Assembly: GCA_964596645.1 (NCBI GenBank)
Contig: CAZQVB010000010.1
Coordinates: 62,001 to 126,000 of the forward strand
Length of the DNA stretch: 64,000 bases
DNA from: CAVQEK01 sp964596645
GTDB taxonomy: Bacteria > Bacteroidota > Bacteroidia > Cytophagales > Cyclobacteriaceae
Direction of reading: 5' to 3'
Both the position numbers and the translations under genes were made by a program. Of this stretch, positions 63,609 through 64,000 are shown one piece after another. Each line of letters opens with the position of its first letter. Position 1 is the stretch's first letter. Under the pieces are notes generated by a model. It searched no databases, had not been told where the DNA came from, and saw nothing but the letters and a program-made list of their open reading frames with translations.

Positions 63609-64000
63609 TGGAAAAACTCCTTGCCAAATCCGGTCCTGAGCGGACAAGCCTCAAAGATCACCTGCTTCATGTTAGCTACGCAGTAGAAGCTTTTGCCAGA
63701 TACCTGGAAATGGATGAGGACCTGGCCTACAAAGGGGCTGTACTTCATGACATTGGAAAAGCACACCCTGAATTCCAGAAAAGATTGCAGCCCGGCTACA
63801 GAAATTCTAAGGTCTTCCGTCACGAGATTGCTTCTCTTCTCTTTCTCTCAGCTTTTCCGGAAAATGACTATCCAGCGTTGATTGAAATGGTGGCTGGTCA
63901 CCATAAGTCCGTAAAGAGAGATGCTGGTGACAAGGGGTTACTCGATTTGGAAGAAGGATACGACTATGAAGCTTTTCATATCGGGGAATGGGACAAATGG
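63608..64000 (+). CDS. cas3: Cas3 N-terminal HD nuclease domain (runs off the window)
   Basis: 131 residues present, incomplete at the right edge. HD-phosphohydrolase motifs are in order: HLLHVSYAVEAF, the HD pair in GAVLHDIGKAHPEF, RHEIASLLFLSAF and MVAGHHKSVKRD. Cas3 degrades target DNA in type I systems; the helicase part should follow. ATG overlaps the cas5 stop (TAATG), so they are translationally coupled. The subtype cannot be fixed without the downstream genes. Confidence 0.9.
   Translation, partial: MEKLLAKSGPERTSLKDHLLHVSYAVEAFARYLEMDEDLAYKGAVLHDIGKAHPEFQKRLQPGYRNSKVFRHEIASLLFLSAFPENDYPALIEMVAGHHKSVKRDAGDKGLLDLEEGYDYEAFHIGEWDKW

Overview
The window looks like chromosomal DNA of a marine, polysaccharide-degrading Bacteroidota, probably Cytophagales-like. 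Evidence for this: a SusC/SusD pair with a FecR-type anti-sigma and an ECF sigma factor, a C-terminal type IX secretion sorting domain, many lipoprotein signal peptides, a recurrent AATTATGAAA start context in place of Shine-Dalgarno sites, and a TTG-N19-TAnnTTTG promoter. The taxon is inferred from gene content only. A run of ten Ns (40305-40314) marks an assembly gap.

Region 1 (1-7.6 kb) is ordinary chromosome. Minus-strand genes are crcB, a Tat-exported oxidoreductase, a patatin-like phospholipase, an SMP-30-type lipoprotein, and a DinB/methyltransferase pair. Plus-strand genes are a CREST-type membrane protein and a secreted TPR protein.

Region 2 (7.7-17.9 kb) is a GntR/UTRA regulator with its own promoter and palindromic operator, followed by a tight nine-gene operon. 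The operon holds both E1 subunits and the E2 subunit of a 2-oxoacid/acetoin-type dehydrogenase, with a class II aldolase gene lying between E1beta and E2. It continues with a CbbY-like phosphatase, a transaldolase-like aldolase, a Gfo/Idh dehydrogenase, a TIM-barrel epimerase and an L-fucose-isomerase-like protein. I do not recognise this combination as a described pathway.

Region 3 (17.9-60.5 kb) is a large sulfated-polysaccharide utilisation locus. It begins with sigma factor, FecR, SusC (with STN domain) and SusD. It then carries six Cys-type sulfatases and enzymes of the GH127, GH43, GH31 and GH42 types, a GH141-like beta-helix protein, a pectate-lyase-fold protein, a secreted BNR-BACON-CBM9-Fn3-T9SS protein, an FG-GAP/epimerase fusion and two secreted proteins I cannot place. 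The enzyme set suggests a sulfated polymer containing arabinose, galactose and perhaps xylose or fucose, such as an algal polysaccharide (inference). The locus is interrupted at 49.8-53.0 kb by a patch of decayed and AT-rich DNA: a dead group II intron maturase, a DUF4160/DUF2442 pair between inverted repeats, a frameshifted DUF5655 gene and a beheaded glycoside hydrolase. Palindromic repeats with covarying arms sit around the GH31 gene, and one lies inside the start of a sulfatase gene.

Region 4 (60.7 kb to the end) is the start of a type I CRISPR-Cas operon: WYL regulator, HIRAN protein, a degenerate cas6 copy, intact cas6, a cas5-like gene and the HD domain of cas3, which runs off the window. 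No CRISPR array, tRNA or rRNA was seen.
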